Source: Paraglaciecola arctica BSs20135
Lineage (GTDB): Bacteria > Pseudomonadota > Gammaproteobacteria > Enterobacterales > Alteromonadaceae
Direction: 5' to 3'
DNA: 64,000 nucleotides
Assembly (NCBI RefSeq): GCF_000314995.1
Contig: NZ_BAEO01000013.1
Coordinates: 61,834-125,833, forward strand
Position 1 is the first letter of the stretch. Every line of letters starts with the position of its first letter. The notes beneath the pieces are model-generated. The model was not told the origin of the DNA. It worked only from the letters and a program-made list of their open reading frames with translations, and did not search any database. The translations under genes were made by a program, and so were the position numbers. Shown here one piece after another: positions 1 through 9,072 of the stretch.

Positions 1-503
1 CCTTCCATACGCATTGTCTCGACCATACCCAAGGCGGTTAGAGGATTTACAAATGATGATGCGGCTTCTTTAGCTGTGGTGCCTTCGTTATGCACTATAC
101 AAGCTTGCATAGGCACACAACAATATTCGCTATATGTAGCCCCCGATAAAACACCTACGGTTTTACCCATTAAGGCTTTTGCTGCAGGGTGGTCGCCAGT
201 TGCTACCACTGTACCCGCACCTTCATTACCAATAGGTAAAACTTGGTCTAATCTGGATTTAATCCGTGGCAACATACCTTTAAATATAGGAGCCGTCATG
301 ACTTTTTGGGCTGGATCGTACTCTGCTTCTTCCAAATTAGCGGGGCCAAACATGGGCCACATATCCGACGGGTTTATAGGAGCCGCTTCAATACGTACTA
401 TGACTTCATGAGATTTAGGAGTGGGCACATCCTGTTCTTTTAAGGACATTTCAAGTTGTCCATCAGAAGTGATCAAGGTGAAAAGTTGCTTAGATGTTTT
501 CAT
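1..503 (-). CDS. MDR-family NAD(P)H-dependent oxidoreductase, quinone oxidoreductase-like (cut by window edge)
   Basis: An open frame runs leftward from an ATG at 503-501 off the window edge, giving 167 N-terminal residues without a stop. The translation begins MKTSKQLFTLITSDGQ and carries features of the GroES-like domain of medium-chain dehydrogenases/reductases: a PINPSDMW segment (around residue 46), an LPIGNEGAGTVVATG segment (around 90) and a GVLSGATYSEYC segment. This matches the zinc-independent quinone oxidoreductase branch; the NAD(P)-binding Rossmann half should lie left of the window. Family members reduce quinones or enones with NADPH; the substrate cannot be told from this part. 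A rightward frame at 76-411 is its shadow. Class assignment is fairly sure, specific function is not. Confidence 0.8.
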   Translation of the reverse strand, partial: MKTSKQLFTLITSDGQLEMSLKEQDVPTPKSHEVIVRIEAAPINPSDMWPMFGPANLEEAEYDPAQKVMTAPIFKGMLPRIKSRLDQVLPIGNEGAGTVVATGDHPAAKALMGKTVGVLSGATYSEYCCVPMQACIVHNEGTTAKEAASSFVNPLTALGMVETMRME

Positions 504-887
504 TGTTGTTTTCCCTAGCTTATAAAAGTAACTATAAAGTTAACTGAACCAGAATATTTCTGCCATTTTAATGGTGAACATAGGTCGATAATTTGTATGT
601 ATGGAAAAGTTGTATTGTCATTCGATGTTCTAATGTTATTAGCAAATAGTGGATTGAAGTGATTCCTCGCTATGGCCTAGTTGATTTGACTGTATGCTAC
701 TCCTATTCTGCAAAATAGGAGCCTTCTCATTTATTAATGTGTTTATTAACAATGGATGAAATATTTAGGGAACAGTTCACCAACTATGGGCTTTAAAGCT
801 GGCTGACTAGCAATTTAACTGACACAAATCAGGTTTTATGCCAGCACTTTGACTGGCATCTAAGTAAGCAGAATTCAGCTTGATTAA
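504..887. other. Intergenic stretch with one hairpin
   Basis: No convincing gene is seen in this 384-base AT-rich gap between two leftward genes. It should hold the promoter of the MDR oxidoreductase. A perfect 7-bp inverted repeat with an 8-base loop (ATGCCAG at 838-844, CTGGCAT at 853-859) lies 29 bases beyond the FKBP stop codon. It could end that transcript, but it is not followed by a T run in the leftward direction. Confidence 0.4.
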
Positions 888-1358
888 CTATTGAATTTCT
901 AAAAGCTCTACTTCAAAAATCAACAAAGAACCTGGCGTTATTTTTCCAGTAGCTCTATCGCCATATCCCAATACAGATGGAATAAAAAATTTAAATTTAT
1001 CACCAACAACCATCAATTGAACCCCTTCAGTCCATCCTTTTATCACTTGATTTAGACCAAAACTAATGGGTTGCCCACGCTCTACCGAACTATCAAATAC
1101 ACTACCGTCCAATAACAAACCATGATAATGCACTTTTACAGTTGAGTTGGCACTTGGGTGACTATTGCCTTCGCCTTTTTGTAATACTTGATATTGCAAA
1201 CCAGAAGCCGTTTCAAGCACATCTTCATTAGTTTTGTTTTTGGCTAAGAACGCTTTTCCTATCGCAACATTTTCCACAGCTAGTTTTTTATTAGTTGAGT
1301 TTCTAGTGAAGTAGAATATCGCCAATGCAATGACTACAAGTAAAACAATAAATTTCAT
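888..1358 (-). CDS. FKBP-type peptidyl-prolyl cis-trans isomerase, membrane-anchored
   Basis: This 156-residue protein is a peptidyl-prolyl isomerase of the FKBP fold, which speeds proline isomerisation during folding. Residues about 2-18 are a hydrophobic segment (FIVLLVVIALAIFYF) followed by RNSTNKK, so it is probably anchored in the inner membrane with the catalytic domain in the periplasm. The FKBP core fills the C-terminal half: VKVHYHG, DGSVFDSS, GQPISFGLNQVIKGW, GYGDRATG and LLIFEVELLEI are typical. It resembles the catalytic domain of FklB/FkpA but lacks their long helical dimerisation domain, having only a short linker. It is a single-gene unit with noncoding DNA on both sides. Confidence 0.9.
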   Translation of the reverse strand: MKFIVLLVVIALAIFYFTRNSTNKKLAVENVAIGKAFLAKNKTNEDVLETASGLQYQVLQKGEGNSHPSANSTVKVHYHGLLLDGSVFDSSVERGQPISFGLNQVIKGWTEGVQLMVVGDKFKFFIPSVLGYGDRATGKITPGSLLIFEVELLEIQ

Positions 1359-1446
1359 AACCTGTCCTATTAATGATTTGGATTTTGTATTCTAACACTT
1401 GATTCTTTGAGCTGTGGTGAGTAAATAGATACAAGCCAAAAATTTC

Positions 1447-2026
1447 TCACCACAGAAAGAACAGCGTACACAAAGAAAAGAAAAGAAAAGAAAATTGTGA
1501 CTTAGCTGAAAATAGATATCTAGCACTTCTGGTCAATGGAGACAAATTAAAGCTGACGGGCTGGAATGATGAGCGGTCATATGATTAATACCTGATGACT
1601 GTTTCAAAAACTGAATAAGCGGATGGTGACATCCACCCGTATATACCCCGTCATTTCCGCGAAGGCGGGAACCTCCAACAACATCTGTAGATTTCAATAA
1701 AGTATCTTATTTCCAAAGTTAAAATTGATTGAAATACACTGATATCATACTGTTTTTAAACGATTTAAATTGGCTGTACGGTAAATGTTAGTGGGTTCCC
1801 TCCTCCGAGGGAATGACGTGTAATATCTTCAATATCTGCGCCGTCAGCGAGGTGTAATATCTTAAAAATCCTCACCGTCTGTTTACTGCTAATTGGGATC
1901 GTTCACTGCGCGGTTCGGCTATGACCGCTTCTGGCACATTCGAACCAGTCAGCTCAAACTCATCAATCCAATAATAATTCTCTTTTTACCAGCTTTCCCT
2001 CTGTGCTCTCTGTGTCCTCTGTGGTT
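1447..2026. repeat. Region bounded by inverted CCACAGAG-type repeat arms
   Basis: The left arm (1447-1480) begins TCACCACAGAAAGAACAG and has a second ACAC-AAAG half. The right arm (1997-2026) is its approximate inverse, a row of CTCTGTG units ending CTCTGTGGTT. The same arm pair bounds a much shorter segment at 37147-37295. The DNA between the arms shows no convincing gene; a 72-codon frame at 1893-2111 runs through the right arm and is not believable. This looks like a dispersed noncoding repeat family. Confidence 0.55.
1647..1820. repeat. Two inverted copies of a CGTCATT-CCCGC type palindromic element
   Basis: At 1647-1676 a CGTCATTTCC segment leads into GCGAAGGCGGGAA, a self-complementary hairpin. 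At 1793-1820 the inverse arrangement appears: TTCCCTC, a CTCC loop, GAGGGAA, then TGACG. The elements face each other about 115 bases apart inside the larger repeat-bounded region. Such short palindromic repeats are common between bacterial genes. No gene is seen in or around them. Confidence 0.5.
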
Positions 2027-2114
2027 AAAATTCTTTTCGCTTTTAACTGCTTCTGCTATTGGCTTAACCTATGCCGTGGGTAATAATAGTTCGTCTATTT
2101 TTTTTGGTTAAGTC

Positions 2115-2882
2115 ATGAAGTCATCTATTTTCTTCTACATCTTGGTGTTAGGATTTTTTTCCCCGTTTTCTTTTAGTCAAGAAGTCATTCGAAGCTCTGT
2201 ATCCGAAGAGTTTATGAATGGTTTACACGCCAAATATCTTAAAAATTTAGCTAAGCATATGGGCATGGAAATTGAAATTGTTCCCATGCCATTTGCGAGA
2301 AGACTAATAGAGTTAAGTAAAGGCAAATTAGACATCTTGGTTGGTATACAGCGTGTTGATGAAACACAGGACGAAGTAGTTTATATCAACCCAAGTTATG
2401 AAACGCTAAGGCATACTTTTTTTGTCAGGAAAGAAAATCGAAGTAAATTACAGAGTTTTGAAGATTTAAAAAAACTCAGTGTTGGTGTTACCCGGTACGC
2501 AAAATATTTTGCACTGTTTAACCAAGAACCAGACTTGAAAATGGTTTCCGTATCGACACTTAAACAAAAAGTACAACTATTAATGAAAGGGAGAATTAAT
2601 ACTTTCATTCATTTTCAAGAAAGTACGCTACCACTCATTACACGGATGGGGCTGCAAAATGATATTGTTTTAGCGGATTACCAACCCATAGAAATGAATG
2701 ATTATTATGTGACTATAAGCCAAAATTCTCCACTTTTTGATAAGAAACACCTGCTTGAGTCCGCTGTTAGAGATGCTATTGCGGCTGATGAGTTTGCTAC
2801 TATTCGTCGAGAACACTATGAAACTCTTCGGGCTTCACATGGAAATTCTACGCCCCTCACTAATAGTATCAAAACTGATTAA
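2115..2882 (+). CDS. Periplasmic solute-binding protein, family 3 type (orphan)
   Basis: This 255-residue protein begins with a Sec signal peptide (KSSIFFYILVLGFFSPFSFS, probably cut before Gln22). The mature part follows the bacterial extracellular solute-binding protein family 3 pattern: a VIRSSVSEEF start, a PFARRLIELSKGKLDILVG segment about 60 residues in, then TLRHTFFVRK and SFEDLKKLSVGVTRYAKYF. Family 3 proteins bind amino acids or similar small polar ligands. No permease or ATPase gene is adjacent, so it may serve a distant transporter or be a stand-alone sensor-type protein, as is common in Alteromonadales. It starts 14 bases after a repeat-rich region. Ligand unknown. Confidence 0.8.
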   Translation: MKSSIFFYILVLGFFSPFSFSQEVIRSSVSEEFMNGLHAKYLKNLAKHMGMEIEIVPMPFARRLIELSKGKLDILVGIQRVDETQDEVVYINPSYETLRHTFFVRKENRSKLQSFEDLKKLSVGVTRYAKYFALFNQEPDLKMVSVSTLKQKVQLLMKGRINTFIHFQESTLPLITRMGLQNDIVLADYQPIEMNDYYVTISQNSPLFDKKHLLESAVRDAIAADEFATIRREHYETLRASHGNSTPLTNSIKTD

Positions 2883-2938
2883 ATTTATTACAGATCCTCA
2901 ATATTAAACAAGATTACTTTGATCTTGGTGGGAGTTAG

Positions 2939-3721
2939 ATGAAGATAAAACTGTACCAAGTGGATGCCTTTGCGAATAACGTATTTGAAGGTAATCCCGC
3001 AGCGGTTTGCCCGTTGGAAAACTGGTTGGATGATCATCTTTTGCAAAAAATTGCAGAAGAAAATAATTTATCCGAAACTGCCTTTTTTGTTCGAACTGAT
3101 AAAAACATTCAGCTTCGATGGTTTACTCCTGTAGAAGAAGTGGATTTGTGTGGTCATGCCACTTTAGCTGCGGCTTATGTCTTGTATCAACATTGTAATT
3201 ATAGTGCTCCGAGCGCTATTTTTGATACTAAAAGTGGGCAATTAGTAGTGACTAAAACCGCTACAGGTTTCAGCATGGATTTCCCTATTTCTATGCCGCA
3301 AGTCGTTGGTACGCCTGCTGCATTATTATTAGGATTAGGCAAAATAAAAGCCGAAACCGTATTGGCTGGATTTGATTATGTAGTGGTGTTAAATAGTGTA
3401 AAAGAGGTCATAGATCTTAGACCCGATTTTTCACAGTGGTTAAACCTCGATTTAAGAGGGGTAGTAGTGACGGCACAAGGTTCTGATGTAGATTTTGTCA
3501 GCCGCTGCTTTTTCCCTAAATTAGGCGTTAATGAAGATCCTGTAACTGGATCTGCACACTGTGAATTAGCTCCTTATTGGGGACTTCGTCTTGGCTCATC
3601 TGTTTTATGTGGCAAACAATTATCGAAACGAAGTGGCTTAGTACACTGTCAGTTAGTTGAGGGCAGGGTTATTTTAAGCGGCAATGCTGTTGAGTATATG
3701 TCAGGTGAAATAAACGTCTAG
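2939..3721 (+). CDS. PhzF family isomerase/epimerase-like protein
   Basis: The 260-residue product belongs to the PhzF family (diaminopimelate-epimerase fold, two similar alpha/beta halves). Diagnostic pieces are the N-terminal YQVDAFANNVFEGNPAAVCP, NNLSETAFF with the conserved catalytic Glu of the SETAF motif, DLCGHATLAAAYVL around residue 72, and NEDPVTGSAHCELAPYW about residue 200. The family includes PhzF of phenazine synthesis, but most members have no known substrate and no phenazine genes are present here. The gene follows the solute-binding protein by 56 bases on the same strand and may share its transcript. Confidence 0.88.
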   Translation: MKIKLYQVDAFANNVFEGNPAAVCPLENWLDDHLLQKIAEENNLSETAFFVRTDKNIQLRWFTPVEEVDLCGHATLAAAYVLYQHCNYSAPSAIFDTKSGQLVVTKTATGFSMDFPISMPQVVGTPAALLLGLGKIKAETVLAGFDYVVVLNSVKEVIDLRPDFSQWLNLDLRGVVVTAQGSDVDFVSRCFFPKLGVNEDPVTGSAHCELAPYWGLRLGSSVLCGKQLSKRSGLVHCQLVEGRVILSGNAVEYMSGEINV

Positions 3722-3764
3722 AGCTCATCAACTCAATAAACTGAACAAATATGTACCATTAAAA

Positions 3765-3784
3765 AAGCCACCAAAAGGTGGCTT
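3765..3784. terminator. Rho-independent terminator, mainly for asnS
   Basis: AAGCCACC (3765-3772), a four-A loop and GGTGGCTT (3777-3784) form a perfect 8-bp stem. Read leftward it is followed by TTTTTTAA, a good terminator tail for asnS, which ends 26 bases away. Rightward the tail is weak, so it may also partly stop phzF transcription. Confidence 0.85.
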
Positions 3785-3810
3785 AATCTAAATATAAACA
3801 TTAGCTGTGT

Positions 3811-5208
3811 TTAATAACTAGCATTACCCGGTGTTCTTGGGAAGGCAATGACGTCACGGACATTCTGCATGCCTGTTACATAAGCAACCAAACGCTCAAA
3901 GCCTAAACCAAAGCCAGAATGAGGAACTGTGCCGTATTTACGTAAGTCGCGATACCAGCTGTAGTCTTCTTGGCTAAGGTTCATTTCTGCTAAACGGCGG
4001 TCGAAAACGTCAAGGCGTTCTTCACGTTGTGAACCACCAATAATTTCACCTATGCCAGGTGCTAATACATCCATAGCTGCAACCGTTTTTCCATCGTCAT
4101 TAATGCGCATATAAAAAGCTTTAATGTCTTTAGGATAGTTTTGCATGATGATAGGTGCGCCAACATGTTCTTCGGCTAAATAACGCTCATGCTCCGATGA
4201 CAAGTCCACACCCCAACTGACAGGGAATTCAAACTTTTTACCGCAGTTTTGCAAAATTTCAATAGCGTCAGTGTAATCCATGCGCACAAAATCTTGGTCT
4301 ATGACTTTTTCTAATCGAGAGATGGCTTCTTTATTTATACGCTCGGCAAAAAACGCCATATCGTCTGGACGTTCTGCTAAAACTGCTTTAAATACATATT
4401 TAAGCAAATCTTCAGATAGCTGCGCGATATCGGCTAAGTCAGCAAAGGCGACTTCAGGTTCGATCATCCAAAATTCGGCTAAGTGACGACTAGTATTGGA
4501 GTTTTCGGCTCTGAAAGTAGGGCCAAAAGTATAAATTTTCGACATAGCCGTTGCGTAAGTTTCACCGTTTAACTGTCCAGAGACGGTTAAAAAGGTTTCT
4601 TTGCCAAAGAAGTCTTGGCTGTAATCTACTTTGCCTTCTTCAGTTTTAGGAATATTCAGCATATCTAAAGTTGATACTCTGAACATCTCACCAGCGCCTT
4701 CGGTATCGCTAGCTGTCAATATAGGAGTGCTTACCCAGCAATAACCTTGTTCGTAGAAAAAACGATGAATGGCTTGAGATAAACAGTTGCGAACACGGGT
4801 AACCGCGCCGCCTACGTTGGTACGAGCACGCAGATGTGCATGCTCACGTAAGTATTCCAAACTGTGGCGTTTAGGCGCCATAGGGAATGTATCCGGATTT
4901 TCTACCCAGCCAATTATTTCAACTGTTGTGGCTTCAATTTCTAAAGATTGCCCCTGACCCTGTGATTCCTTCAATGAACCTGTCACCACAAGTGAACAAC
5001 TAGTAGTGAGTTTTTGAATATCAGAGTAATTTTCAATGGTATTAAGTGCAATCACCTGAATAGGATCAAAACAGCTGCCATCGTGTAAGGCAATAAAAGA
5101 CAAACCTGCTTTTGAATCACGGCGAGTACGAACCCACCCTTTAACTGTCACTTGGTCACCAACTGAATATTTACCGGCAAAAATGTCTGCCACCGGGGCG
5201 TGCGCCAT
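3811..5208 (-). CDS. asnS: Asparaginyl-tRNA synthetase
   Basis: This 465-residue class IIb synthetase charges tRNA-Asn with asparagine. An N-terminal OB-fold anticodon-binding domain (about residues 15-100; [27 protein letters not shown]) leads into the class II core. Motif 2 is visible around [25 protein letters not shown] split by a short loop, and motif 3 at the C-terminus as [15 protein letters not shown] followed by [14 protein letters not shown], typical of AsnRS. The length matches E. coli AsnS (466). It stands alone between a convergent phzF and a 293-base upstream gap, and ends at a clear terminator. Confidence 0.97.
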   Translation of the reverse strand: MAHAPVADIFAGKYSVGDQVTVKGWVRTRRDSKAGLSFIALHDGSCFDPIQVIALNTIENYSDIQKLTTSCSLVVTGSLKESQGQGQSLEIEATTVEIIGWVENPDTFPMAPKRHSLEYLREHAHLRARTNVGGAVTRVRNCLSQAIHRFFYEQGYCWVSTPILTASDTEGAGEMFRVSTLDMLNIPKTEEGKVDYSQDFFGKETFLTVSGQLNGETYATAMSKIYTFGPTFRAENSNTSRHLAEFWMIEPEVAFADLADIAQLSEDLLKYVFKAVLAERPDDMAFFAERINKEAISRLEKVIDQDFVRMDYTDAIEILQNCGKKFEFPVSWGVDLSSEHERYLAEEHVGAPIIMQNYPKDIKAFYMRINDDGKTVAAMDVLAPGIGEIIGGSQREERLDVFDRRLAEMNLSQEDYSWYRDLRKYGTVPHSGFGLGFERLVAYVTGMQNVRDVIAFPRTPGNASY

Positions 5209-5501
5209 CTACTTCTCTCCAATTATTGGGATATCGATCCCATCATCATTAAATATGTAAACTGTTTTCCTAAGCATAAACAAAAGTACAATTTGTAAGA
5301 TCAAATCTACTGAATTTTTCTGGAAGCCATGTAAGGAGACAAAAAAATACTCTTGAAACTTAGGATACAGCCGAAAACAAACACAAATTGACTGCATTTA
5401 GACATGCAGTTTACTTGGCTAATCTCGCAAGATGTGTAATCTTACTCAGGTAGCGCTTAGACTCAAGAAAAATCGACAATAAAGCTAGTATTATTAAGCA
5501 T

Positions 5502-5903
5502 ATGAAAAACTTAGAGCAAAGATCAAAATCGGTGCAAAACAGAAGAAAGTTGCCAAGGGAACAAGACAAGTTTTATCAATCTATGGTATTTGTCAACGTT
5601 TTGGGTTGGTTTGTGTTTATTGGTGCGCTGTTAGTGTTTCATGATGCCCGGCCCGAATTTGTCTCTGGGCTGCAAGCATTCTGGGGCGTAGAAGTGCGTC
5701 AAGAGTGGTCTAGAACGCTTACTGTGTATTTAGCGGGTTTGTTGTCTTTATGTGTGCTGATAAGTGTAGTGGTATTGATTATGAAGCGCAGGCGCAATCG
5801 CCGTGACAATGATCATTTTGGTATTAATGGTTATGTGCTGATGTTGACCGCAGTGTCGAGCTTAATTATTTTATATTTTGAGTACACTGCGCCTTTAAAA
5901 TAA
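5502..5903 (+). CDS. Small inner-membrane protein, unknown function
   Basis: A 133-residue protein with three predicted membrane segments: about residues 29-45 (VFVNVLGWFVFIGALLVF), 75-95 (VYLAGLLSLCVLISVVVLIM) and 110-127 (GYVLMLTAVSSLIILYF). A basic cytoplasmic N-terminus (RSKSVQNRRKLPRE) and a basic loop (KRRRNRRDN) suggest an N-in topology. I do not recognise a family with known function. The last 9 bases overlap the convergent GNAT gene. It is probably real, because its membrane-protein composition is consistent along its length. Confidence 0.7.
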   Translation: MKNLEQRSKSVQNRRKLPREQDKFYQSMVFVNVLGWFVFIGALLVFHDARPEFVSGLQAFWGVEVRQEWSRTLTVYLAGLLSLCVLISVVVLIMKRRRNRRDNDHFGINGYVLMLTAVSSLIILYFEYTAPLK

Positions 5904-6362
5904 TAATGACTTCATCATTTTAAAGTTGCTTAATTTTTGCCCTCTAATTGGCACAACTTGCTGTTTCACTACTTTAAAGCCCTTTCCCTCAAAAAATAAC
6001 TTGGCTGTGATACTGACGTCAGCGGATAGTTGAGTAATATGTTGTTGCTTAGCTAACGTATGAATATGTGCCATTAATGCAGCACCTATACCTTGTCGCT
6101 GATAAAGGTGATGGCAGAAAAAATGGTCGATATAACCACTTGATTGTAAATCACTATAACCCACTATTTTTTTATCCTTAATACAAACAAAAGAATTGAG
6201 TTTAGCTAGCTTGTTATTCCATAAAGTTTTGTCGAAAAGAGCAGGGGACCAAGCGTCTAATTGTTTTTGAGAATAATGCTGAGCGTTGACATTATGGATA
6301 GTTTGATTGGATAGTTGCCATATTTCATGTTCTTCACCAAGATGATAAGATCTTATTTCCAT
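5895..6362 (-). CDS. GNAT family N-acetyltransferase
   Basis: The 155-residue product has the GNAT fold that moves an acetyl group from acetyl-CoA to an amine. The central FFCHHLYQRQGIGAALMAHI segment contains the acetyl-CoA pyrophosphate-binding motif (Q/R-x-x-G-x-G/A; here RQGIGAAL). ITAKLFFEGKGFKVVKQQ follows as the usual C-terminal strand-helix motif with FFEKxGF character. The start reads MEIRSYHLGEEHEIWQL. The acceptor is unknown. It diverges from the tautomerase gene, with 30 bases between the two starts. Confidence 0.88.
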   Translation of the reverse strand: MEIRSYHLGEEHEIWQLSNQTIHNVNAQHYSQKQLDAWSPALFDKTLWNNKLAKLNSFVCIKDKKIVGYSDLQSSGYIDHFFCHHLYQRQGIGAALMAHIHTLAKQQHITQLSADVSITAKLFFEGKGFKVVKQQVVPIRGQKLSNFKMMKSLLF

Positions 6363-6392
6363 TGATAATTCTACCTAAAGTTGGGACCTGAA

Positions 6393-6737
6393 ATGCCTCA
6401 CTGTATTATTGAATATTCTGAAAATCTAGAGCAAAGTGTATCTATTAAAAGGTTAGTGGGGGCGGTACATAGCTATGTATTTTTGTCGGGGTTATTTGAA
6501 GAGTCGTCTATTAAAACACGGGCTATTGAATATACGCACTTTCAAACTGGTTTATCTGACATGCCTTTTATACATATTACATTGAAAATTTTGCATGGTA
6601 GGGATCACCAGCAGAAAAAAGACTTAAGCACTTTAGTGCTGGATAAACTAAAAAACGATATCCAGCCACCTATTTCGATTTCTGTTGAAGTTTCAGATAT
6701 TGAGAAAGTGAGTTACAAAAAACTGGTGATCGAGTGA
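6393..6737 (+). CDS. 5-carboxymethyl-2-hydroxymuconate isomerase-like tautomerase
   Basis: This is a 114-residue tautomerase-superfamily protein of the CHMI (HpcD/HpaF) type. I start it at the ATG at 6393 rather than the TTG at 6381, because the protein then begins Met-Pro (MPHCIIEYSENLEQ). After Met removal this exposes the N-terminal proline that is the general base in this superfamily. RAIEYTHFQTGL and FIHITLKILHGRDHQQKKDL match the CHMI pattern. CHMI works in homoprotocatechuate degradation, but no other genes of that pathway are near, so the true substrate is uncertain. It converges with an acyl-CoA ligase gene, 8 bases apart. Confidence 0.8.
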   Translation: MPHCIIEYSENLEQSVSIKRLVGAVHSYVFLSGLFEESSIKTRAIEYTHFQTGLSDMPFIHITLKILHGRDHQQKKDLSTLVLDKLKNDIQPPISISVEVSDIEKVSYKKLVIE

Positions 6738-6745
6738 TCTAGAAT

Positions 6746-8266
6746 TTATGTTGCCCGTAATTTTTGTTTGAAAATTTTGCCGCTGTCCTCTCTAGGGAGT
6801 TTCTCATGTATATCAAGTTTTCTGGGATACTTAAAGCGAGCCAATTTGCCATCTAAAAAATCATGCATTTGCGCAAGGGTGATATTTGTTGTTGGCTTAC
6901 ATTGAACGGCCGCCACAACCATTTCGCCAAACTCTGGATCTGGTGCGCCAAAAATAGCACAATCAACTATGTCATCCATTTGAATTAAAACCGACTCAAT
7001 TTCAAGGGGAAATATATTGGCGCCACCTGAAATAATCATGTCTTTTTGACGATCGTTAATAAACAAATAACCTTCGTCATCTAAAAAACCAACATCACCT
7101 ACTGAAGTATAGTTTTGATAAGTGTAGGCACTGCTTTCACCATCATAGTTGGTATAATCAAATTCACCAAACATAGGTAAATGGACATAAATTAACCCTG
7201 ATTGTTGTGGGCCTAATTCTTGTTGTGTTTCATCCAATATCTTGATGGCACCACCGGGCACTATTTTACCTACAGAACCAGGTTTCTTTATTGCCTCGGG
7301 TGAGGATATTAAGGTCATAAAGCCAATTTCACTGGCGCCATATGATTCATAAAATATCGGGCCAAACCACTCAATCATCGCCATTTTAATCTCGGCAGGA
7401 CAGGCTGAGCCAGTAGATACTGCGTATTTTAATGAGCTTATGTCATATTGCTCACGAATATTTTGCGGCAACTTTAATAACCTAATCATCATGGTAGGCA
7501 CAATATAAATATGGGTTATTTTGTATTTGTCTATGCTGGCCAAAAATTCTTCGGGATCAAATTTAGTGGCAATATAAAGATCTACATCAGATGCTGCTAG
7601 GCTACAAATACTTAGTGTATTAGGGGCGCTGTGGTAAATAGGTGCGGCTACAAAGAATCGGTCGTTTGTGGTTAATTGCATTAAGGACTTTGATAACCCT
7701 TGGTACACCGAATATTTATCAACCATGCTATCATCAGCTTTGCGTTTTATACCTTTGGGTCTGCCAGTGCTACCAGATGTATAGGCAAACATTCCTCTAA
7801 AAGGCTTGGGCTGTGAATCGATTGGTTGGGCGGTTTGCAATGACAACTCTATATCTAAGGCCATATCAGCGGATTGAGTTTGTATATCTAAATCAAGATG
7901 GTAATTTTCTACAACTTCGGGTGGTGTTGGAAAAATTGCAAACAATACTTCGGGTAAATCTTGCTTTTCAAGTTGGTGAATTAAGTCCTTATGTGCAATC
8001 AGTATTTTTGCTTTGGAGTCTTGAACTATGTGTTCAATTTCTGTTGGAACAGAATGCCAGTTTAGTGGCACGAAGTAGCTACCAATATATCGACAGGCTT
8101 GGATCACCTCTAAGTATTTAACGTCGTTACGCATTAAAATTGCAACAGTATCGTTTTCTCCAATACCTTGCTTTTGTAAGATGTTCGCAAGCTTTCTAGA
8201 TCTCAATTCAAAGTCAGATCTAAGGGTTGGGTTTCCGTTTAAATGCAAATTTCCGATCATTTTCAC
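6746..8266 (-). CDS. Acyl-CoA synthetase / AMP-dependent ligase
   Basis: A 506-residue ANL-superfamily ligase that activates a carboxylic acid as an acyl-adenylate and then an acyl-CoA. The P-loop-like motif is FAYTSGSTGRPKGIKRK (about residue 163). YESYGASEIGF carries the A5-type motif, GDVGFLDDEGYLFINDR the hinge region, and DMIISGGANIFPLEIESVL the A8 motif. LPREDSGKIFKQKLR near the end supplies the catalytic Lys of the small domain. The pattern resembles bile-acid/short-chain acyl-CoA ligases in particular, but the acid is not determinable. No acyl-CoA dehydrogenase or thiolase genes are nearby. Confidence 0.88.
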   Translation of the reverse strand: MKMIGNLHLNGNPTLRSDFELRSRKLANILQKQGIGENDTVAILMRNDVKYLEVIQACRYIGSYFVPLNWHSVPTEIEHIVQDSKAKILIAHKDLIHQLEKQDLPEVLFAIFPTPPEVVENYHLDLDIQTQSADMALDIELSLQTAQPIDSQPKPFRGMFAYTSGSTGRPKGIKRKADDSMVDKYSVYQGLSKSLMQLTTNDRFFVAAPIYHSAPNTLSICSLAASDVDLYIATKFDPEEFLASIDKYKITHIYIVPTMMIRLLKLPQNIREQYDISSLKYAVSTGSACPAEIKMAMIEWFGPIFYESYGASEIGFMTLISSPEAIKKPGSVGKIVPGGAIKILDETQQELGPQQSGLIYVHLPMFGEFDYTNYDGESSAYTYQNYTSVGDVGFLDDEGYLFINDRQKDMIISGGANIFPLEIESVLIQMDDIVDCAIFGAPDPEFGEMVVAAVQCKPTTNITLAQMHDFLDGKLARFKYPRKLDIHEKLPREDSGKIFKQKLRAT

Positions 8267-8528
8267 CTCAAATATTGACTACTTGATAATTACTGCAATC
8301 CAAAATTGGTGACTCTATTGGTTGTATACACACTAACCCAATGCTTAATTTTAGTCATTATTATGAACCACCAAAACTCGAAAAATTAGCCTAACATATT
8401 AAATTCTAAAAATGCCAATTCTATATATCAAATCAATTGATGGAGCCCAATAGCAGCTCTTGCACTAGAGGGTTATATAAGTAAGTATATTATTAGTTTT
8501 AGCTAGATGACTTGAAATTGGAGAGGTT

Positions 8529-9065
8529 ATGGATAAAAAATTTAGACTATTGATAGAACTAGGTGCTGGGGAGTTTGAACACGTCGATGGTTCACTCATT
8601 GCCCATCTTGAAGGTACTAGGTGTCTATTGAAAGAATGGAACGCATCTCAAGTATTGCAAGACGCGGGTTTGTATCATGCAGCTTATGGCACCTCAGCTT
8701 TTGCACAAAACCTATTTGAGTTAGCGCAAAGAGAAGAAGTGGCGACTGTAATTGGTAGTGAAATAGAAAACATCGTATATCACTATTGTGCCTGTGACAG
8801 AGATGCTTTTTTCACTCAGTTTGGGAAGGTCGATAAACCTATATTTTATAACCGCATAACAACTCAAAGATCTGCTATATCCTCTGAGTTGTTGCAACAA
8901 TTATGTGAACTTAGCGCCGCCAACGAAACTGAAATAGCAATCAATAATTCAGATTTTGTTGTTCAACATGGCGATGAACTTTTGGACCTATTTAGTCGCA
9001 TGCAAAGCTTTTTAAGCTTAAGCGCACAACGAAAAATTCAACATGTTTTTGCATCTCATTTATAG
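8529..9065 (+). CDS. Conserved protein resembling DUF6817
   Basis: The 178-residue soluble protein has a Hx13AHLEGTRCLLKEW segment followed by QDAGLYHAAYGTSAF, a pattern I associate with DUF6817, an HD-like family of unknown function. The His, Glu and HAAYGT residues could form a metal site, but this is inference. There is no signal peptide or membrane segment. It starts after a GGAGAGGTT ribosome binding site 3-11 bases upstream and ends 7 bases from a convergent membrane-protein gene. Function unknown. Confidence 0.72.
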   Translation: MDKKFRLLIELGAGEFEHVDGSLIAHLEGTRCLLKEWNASQVLQDAGLYHAAYGTSAFAQNLFELAQREEVATVIGSEIENIVYHYCACDRDAFFTQFGKVDKPIFYNRITTQRSAISSELLQQLCELSAANETEIAINNSDFVVQHGDELLDLFSRMQSFLSLSAQRKIQHVFASHL

Positions 9066-9072
9066 GTGCGTT

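Noticed and set aside
76..411. Rightward 111-codon frame at the window start
   Set aside because: It is the opposite-strand shadow of the truncated MDR oxidoreductase, whose leftward translation carries the family motifs.
1893..2111. 72-codon rightward frame
   Set aside because: It runs through the CTCTGTG repeat arm, has no ribosome site and no recognisable protein character.
5209..5397. 62-codon frame ending directly at the asnS start
   Set aside because: No ribosome site, odd composition and no family; more likely the asnS 5' leader and promoter. Nothing else was seen in 5209-5501.
6393..8266. A homoprotocatechuate degradation cluster from CHMI plus acyl-CoA ligase
   Set aside because: The genes are convergent and none of the other pathway genes (dioxygenase, dehydrogenase, decarboxylase) are present.
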